The notes below the pieces were generated by a model, which worked only from the letters and a program-made list of their open reading frames with translations, made no database searches and was not told the DNA's origin. Position numbers and translations under genes: made by a program. Below, piece after piece: positions 30,442 to 34,308 of a DNA stretch of 34,308 nucleotides. Positions within the stretch are counted from its first letter, which is position 1. The number at the start of each line of letters is the position of its first letter. This DNA comes from Bacteroidales bacterium (lineage in GTDB: Bacteria; Bacteroidota; Bacteroidia; Bacteroidales; UBA932), in NCBI GenBank assembly GCA_016286385.1, contig JAEESO010000024.1:1-34308 (forward strand), read 5' to 3'.

Positions 30442-33000
30442 CACGGACAGGGCCAACAAGAGTAGAAGCAGCAGGGACGCAATGAGTGATACCGTTGCGC
30501 CTGTCTTATAGCTCTGAGGAGCAAAGCGCATCACCACCTCATGGTCTCCGGCGGGAAGGAGGGCGCCGCGGAGGGTCCAATCGGCCCGGAAGATGTCCAG
30601 GGGCTCTCCGTCTACGGTGGCGGTCCAGCCATTGGGGTAGTAGACTTCGCTGAAAACGGCCACGCGGTCCTGAGGGGTGGAGTAGCGGTAACGGACCTCG
30701 TTGGGGGTGTAGGAGGTCATTTCTATGGAGCCCCCCTGAACGGAAGGGGATTCTTCACTTCGTTCAGAATGACAATTGTCATCCTGAGCGACAGCGAAGG
30801 ATCTGGCATCCACTACTGCCTGGGTGCGGAGGTCCACCTTGCCGATAAGGGCAATCTCCTCGTCGGGAGTTTCGGCGGGAACAACGCTCTCCACAAACCA
30901 CGCGGGCCCTAAGGCGGCGTAGTTCTCTACTGGCGGATATTTACTGTCCACAATGAGATAACGCGTGTTGAGGGCGTTGAGGACCGGGGTGTTATCGGCC
31001 ATATAAGCGGCAACGTCATCAAGGGTTTCAGCGTCCCCGAGAGCCTTATAGATGCCGTTGATCTCTCCCGTGAGATAATGGTCTATGAGATCCTGGTAGC
31101 GCTGCAGCTTTGCCGGGGAATAGCCGCCCACGTTCTTGTGCCTGTAACTTGGCACGGAACTGTTGAAAACGTTCACCGTGATATCCAGGACGCGGTATTG
31201 AGGATCCTGGTCCTCAAGGATGATCTTGTCCACGGGGCGCTCCGCGAAGGGCTTGTTGAAGTCCTTGGGGGTCACAAAATCATCGGCATTGAGGTAGCGC
31301 TTTCCGGCGGCAAAAAGATCCAGTGCGGCAAACAGGCAGATGCACACGGCCGCCACCCATTTACGGCCATAACCGGCAAAGGCCTTGGCGTGCTCTGTCT
31401 GGCCCTTGGGGTTGAATGCCCAGAAAAGAAGGGCAAATGATGCAAGGATGAGGAGGAGCGAGCGGATGGCATCGGCCCGGAAGAGGGCTATGCGGTCTTT
31501 AATCAGCGCTTCTACCAGAATATCCTGCATGGATTCGTCGGAGGCTCCGGAGAAACTGCCGAACATGCCCGGCGCCAGCCAGCACAGGAAGCAGAAGCCG
31601 CCGGTGACCGCCAGGGCTATCCAGCTGGCCTTAAATAGTTCTTTTTTACTATATTCCCCGCGGACGATGCGGTCCAGCGTAAGGAAGCCAAGAACCGGCA
31701 GTGAGACCTGCAGCACCACCAGCGCCATGGATACCGTCCGGAACTTGTTGTAAAGCGGCAAATACTTGAAGCAGAACTCCGTAAACGCCATGAAATGGCT
31801 ACCCACAGCCATCAGGATGGCTATTATGGTTGCGGCAAGGAGCCACCATTTTTCCCTGCCTTTGTAAAGGCCCAGGCCCAGAACAAAGAGGAAGATCGCT
31901 ATTGCGCCCATGTACATGGGCCCTGCGGTAAAAGGCTGGGGGCCCCAGTAGAGAGGCAGCGCCTTTGCGGTTTCCCTGAGGTTCTTCTGGCCGTATTTTT
32001 TAAGGAGTTGGATAGTCTCGGACTTATCCGGATTCACGGCGCCGGAGGAAGAACCGCCGTTGAAATTAGGGATGAGCATGTTGGGAAGCTCTTCCCAGCC
32101 GTAACTCCAGGCCGTTGCGTAATCAAGGTCCAGGCCCTTGGAGTTGGCGCCTTCCTTGGATAGCTCAGATCCGCCCCTCATGGTGTTGGGGGTATATTTT
32201 GCCAGCGGCAGGAGCTTATTCACATTTGTTGCGATTCCCGCCCCGCCAAGCACAAGAAGGAGGGCTGATGCTATCCAAAACCGCTTCCATTCCTTACTCT
32301 TAATTGTATGGATGAATTCCGCCACAGCGTAAAGTAGCACCATTATGGCAAGGTAGTAGGTGATCTGCTGATGATTTGCCTTGATCTGCATGCTGAGGGC
32401 CAGGCCGAAGAGCGTGGCACCAAGGAGGGGCCGCAGGAGATTCCCGGTCAAGCCGGGAATGACGGGGGGCGTCATGCCCGACCCCGATCGGGCATCCCTA
32501 TAGGTGTACACAAGCGCAGCAAGGACCCATGGCATGAAGGCTATAGCCTGCATCTTGGTGTTGTGACCCACCTGGATTATCTGGAAATTGTAACTGCAGA
32601 AGGCTACGGCAATGGCGCCGCCAATTGCCACCGGCCAGCTTACTCCCAGCGCCAGAAACAGCAAAAACGCCCCCAGAAGAGTCACAAACAGGTATGTAGC
32701 CGGGCGCTTACCCAGCATAAGGAGTTTGTAAATCCACTGCGTGCAATCTCCCTTGGTGGGTGCTGCAATGGCCGTTGTGGGCATGCCGCCAAACATGGAA
32801 TCGGACCAGTACGCGGGGTCATCGGGGTGGGCCTTGTTCCACTGAGTCATCTCATGGGACATGCCAATGTAACCGGAGATATCACTCTGGTTAACTATCT
32901 TTCCTTCAAGCACTTTTGGCACAAAACCGTAGCTCAGCGCAAGGAAAAGCACCACAACGCCAACGGCTGCGGCTATCTTCTTCACAAGGGGATTATTCAT
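30400..33000 (-). CDS. YfhO-family membrane protein carrying two in-frame repeat insertions
   Basis: The 866-aa protein is the large Bacteroidetes YfhO type. It has an N-terminal membrane helix, a luminal loop with PAYWSDSMFGGMPT, then about a dozen hydrophobic helices and a long C-terminal periplasmic part followed by a last membrane segment. YfhO proteins are GT-C-like and are implicated in glycosyl transfer to envelope polymers. Two segments do not look like the family: residues about 168-188 (DARSGSGMTPPVIPGLTGNL) and residues about 732-751 (ARSFAVAQDDN plus HSERSEESPS). Both are translations of palindromic repeats that keep the frame open. The start overlaps the GT4 gene by 8 nt, suggesting a joint role in surface glycan assembly. 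Confidence 0.85.
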   Translation of the reverse strand: MNNPLVKKIAAAVGVVVLFLALSYGFVPKVLEGKIVNQSDISGYIGMSHEMTQWNKAHPDDPAYWSDSMFGGMPTTAIAAPTKGDCTQWIYKLLMLGKRPATYLFVTLLGAFLLFLALGVSWPVAIGGAIAVAFCSYNFQIIQVGHNTKMQAIAFMPWVLAALVYTYRDARSGSGMTPPVIPGLTGNLLRPLLGATLFGLALSMQIKANHQQITYYLAIMVLLYAVAEFIHTIKSKEWKRFWIASALLLVLGGAGIATNVNKLLPLAKYTPNTMRGGSELSKEGANSKGLDLDYATAWSYGWEELPNMLIPNFNGGSSSGAVNPDKSETIQLLKKYGQKNLRETAKALPLYWGPQPFTAGPMYMGAIAIFLFVLGLGLYKGREKWWLLAATIIAILMAVGSHFMAFTEFCFKYLPLYNKFRTVSMALVVLQVSLPVLGFLTLDRIVRGEYSKKELFKASWIALAVTGGFCFLCWLAPGMFGSFSGASDESMQDILVEALIKDRIALFRADAIRSLLLILASFALLFWAFNPKGQTEHAKAFAGYGRKWVAAVCICLFAALDLFAAGKRYLNADDFVTPKDFNKPFAERPVDKIILEDQDPQYRVLDITVNVFNSSVPSYRHKNVGGYSPAKLQRYQDLIDHYLTGEINGIYKALGDAETLDDVAAYMADNTPVLNALNTRYLIVDSKYPPVENYAALGPAWFVESVVPAETPDEEIALIGKVDLRTQAVVDARSFAVAQDDNCHSERSEESPSVQGGSIEMTSYTPNEVRYRYSTPQDRVAVFSEVYYPNGWTATVDGEPLDIFRADWTLRGALLPAGDHEVVMRFAPQSYKTGATVSLIASLLLLLLLALSVVLSTCVLPRKCTR
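30749..30803. repeat. REP-like palindrome inserted in frame in the YfhO gene (C-terminal)
   Basis: The 55-bp element is an imperfect palindrome with arms GATTCTTCACTTCG...AGAATGAC and GTCATCCTGAGCGAC...GAAGGATC around AATT. It is the widespread GTCATCCTGAGCG-type repeat and reads as SERSEESP and AVAQDD on the coding strand. Confidence 0.8.
32440..32495. repeat. REP-like palindromes inserted in frame in the YfhO gene (N-terminal)
   Basis: ATTCCCGG (32440-32447) pairs with CCGGGAAT (32453-32460), and ATGCCCG (32474-32480) with CGGGCAT (32489-32495). The second matches the intergenic repeat at 9220-9247. The coding strand reads PPVIPGLTGN. Confidence 0.8.
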
Positions 33001-34285
33001 TTTCTGTAACTTTACTTAGGAGGGCCGCAAGCTCATGGGTTGTAGCGCGGCGTGAATACTGGCCGATATTGCCCTTTGTCTCAGGAACACCGCCATCGCA
33101 ATGCTGTTGCCAGGCATTGGCGATGAAGGCTCTCATTGCGGCGGACTCATTCCAATCGGCCGTAATGCCGGCCTTTGCGTCACCAATTACGCGGGCCATT
33201 GCGCCGTCTTCCTGGCCTATTCCAAGGATGGGACGGCGCGAAGCCAGGTACTCGAAAAGTTTTCCGGGAAGGATGGGCCTGTACAGGGGGTCATTCCGGA
33301 GTGGCAGGATGAGAAGGCTGGCAGACCGCTGCTCCCTCACTGCCGTGGCGTGGTCTGTGGGGCCAAGTGCCACTATATTATCATCCAGGCCGGCTGCTTT
33401 TATGGCCTCCAACACCTCCTTGTCCACCTTTCCCACAAGGCGGATGCGAAGGTCTTCACGGAAGCCCGGCACGGAAGCCGCCATTTTCTCCAGTACTTTC
33501 CAGAGAGTGAGCGGGTTGCCATCGGCCGCAAAAAGACCGGTGTGGGTTATGTTGAAATGTTCATCGGCCTTAGGGGCGGGACCCGTGAAATCCTCTTCAT
33601 CGTAGCCGTTGGTTATCATTGCCACGGGTGTTTTTGTCTGAGCCTGGAACTCTTCCTGAACCAGAGGTGTGCAGGCAAGGACGGTGGAACACTCATCCAG
33701 CACGGCCTGCTCCTGGGCACGAAGTTTCCGCCAGGTGGCGGCGGTCATGGGCAGATACCTTAGGTAGTACATCCGGCTCCAAGGGTCACGGAAATCCGGA
33801 ATCCAGGGAATGCCCGTTGCCCTATGCAGTTTCTGGCCGATAAGGTGCACGGAATGAGGCGGCCCCGTGGTTACAATTGCATCCACAGGATGCCCCAGAA
33901 GGTATTCCTTGAGCGTTTTCACGCTTGGCTTCACCCAGCCCACACGGGGGTCCGGAACAAAGAGATTTGCCCTTATCCAAAGGCTCAGGCGCTGCTTGAA
34001 TGTCTTTTTACCGCTGGAAATTTCGGTTACCTGTGTGCTCTTTGCGCCCGTCAGTTTGCGATACGCGGCGTAAGGCTCCCAGATGCGGCCGCGGAGAACT
34101 TCAATATCGGCCGGGATTTCAGCGGCTAACGACGGGTCAAGCGCGGGATAATCGGCATTCTCCGGTGCAAACACCACCGGTTCCCAGCCTTCAGAGGGCA
34201 GGTACTTCACAAATTTCACCCAGCGCTGCACGCCGGAACCGCCGGACGGCGGCCAATAATACGATATTACAAGTACGCGGCGCAT
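32993..34285 (-). CDS. GT4-family glycosyltransferase
   Basis: The 430-aa protein has the GT-B fold of family 4. The N-terminal domain opens with VLVISYYWPPSGGSGVQRW and FAPENADYP, followed by a TTGPPHS segment and DFRDPWSRMYY. The C-terminal domain has the donor-site loop with LRNDPLYRPILPGKLFEYLASRRPILG, where the two Glu-like positions hold the nucleotide sugar. Such enzymes build cell-surface polysaccharides. ATG 34285 is 23 nt from the window edge, so upstream partners are out of view. It overlaps the YfhO gene by 8 nt. Confidence 0.88.
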   Translation of the reverse strand: MRRVLVISYYWPPSGGSGVQRWVKFVKYLPSEGWEPVVFAPENADYPALDPSLAAEIPADIEVLRGRIWEPYAAYRKLTGAKSTQVTEISSGKKTFKQRLSLWIRANLFVPDPRVGWVKPSVKTLKEYLLGHPVDAIVTTGPPHSVHLIGQKLHRATGIPWIPDFRDPWSRMYYLRYLPMTAATWRKLRAQEQAVLDECSTVLACTPLVQEEFQAQTKTPVAMITNGYDEEDFTGPAPKADEHFNITHTGLFAADGNPLTLWKVLEKMAASVPGFREDLRIRLVGKVDKEVLEAIKAAGLDDNIVALGPTDHATAVREQRSASLLILPLRNDPLYRPILPGKLFEYLASRRPILGIGQEDGAMARVIGDAKAGITADWNESAAMRAFIANAWQQHCDGGVPETKGNIGQYSRRATTHELAALLSKVTENE

Positions 34286-34308
34286 ATTGTTTTAAAGGGC
34301 GCTTATCT

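Overview
The window looks like a Bacteroidales chromosome segment of roughly 50% GC, probably from a gut or oral commensal. The reasons are the many Bacteroidetes-type promoters (-7 box TAnnTTTG, some with an upstream TTG/TTTG), signal-peptide and lipoprotein-rich surface proteins, fimbrillin-like lipoproteins, a peptidase S46 (DPP7 type), a NagB/PIG-L fusion, an EF-G paralogue with degenerate GTPase motifs, and a large YfhO membrane protein. No rRNA, tRNA, CRISPR array or transposase was found.

Layout. (1) 1-4877 is an accessory island. A leftward three-gene restriction-modification-like operon (SAM-motif protein, NPPY methylase, and a T5orf172/GIY-YIG-SF2 helicase cut by the window edge) lies behind a long, highly structured 5' leader. 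It is divergent from an unrecognised 219-aa gene whose first codons hold a perfect 15-bp hairpin. (2) 4947-5687 is a small envelope protein plus the remnant of another signal peptide. (3) 5840-9131 is a translationally coupled leftward five-gene operon: DUF2147, rhodanese-MBL lipoprotein, GNAT, HAD phosphatase, OB-fold/TonB-C protein. (4) 9449-14119 is a second accessory block. Two divergent paralogous cassettes, each made of an identical 20-nt leader element, a 51-56 aa micropeptide and a fimbrillin-like lipoprotein, flank an orphan HicB-HTH gene and an XRE gene. (5) 14170-14586 is a GC-rich, gene-less stretch ending in a perfect 24-bp palindrome. (6) 14587-34308 is mostly housekeeping and envelope genes: a choloylglycine-hydrolase-like enzyme, AqpZ, an esterase, Sir2, an ENPP-type phosphodiesterase, NagB and a NagB-PIG-L fusion, a glutathione peroxidase-OhrR pair, EF-G2, Mrp, DPP7 with a beta-barrel protein, RNase HII, YfhO and a GT4 glycosyltransferase.

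Two patterns cut across the genes. The heptamer GGCCGAT/ATCGGCC occurs about 50 times by eye, against about 4 expected by chance, and is almost absent from both accessory blocks. Palindromic REP-like repeats occur between genes and, unusually, twice in frame inside the YfhO gene. The best candidates for something undescribed are the restriction island with its switch-like leader, the duplicated leader-micropeptide-lipoprotein cassettes, and a tandem TTCGTCCC element (20-bp period) found in both accessory blocks.
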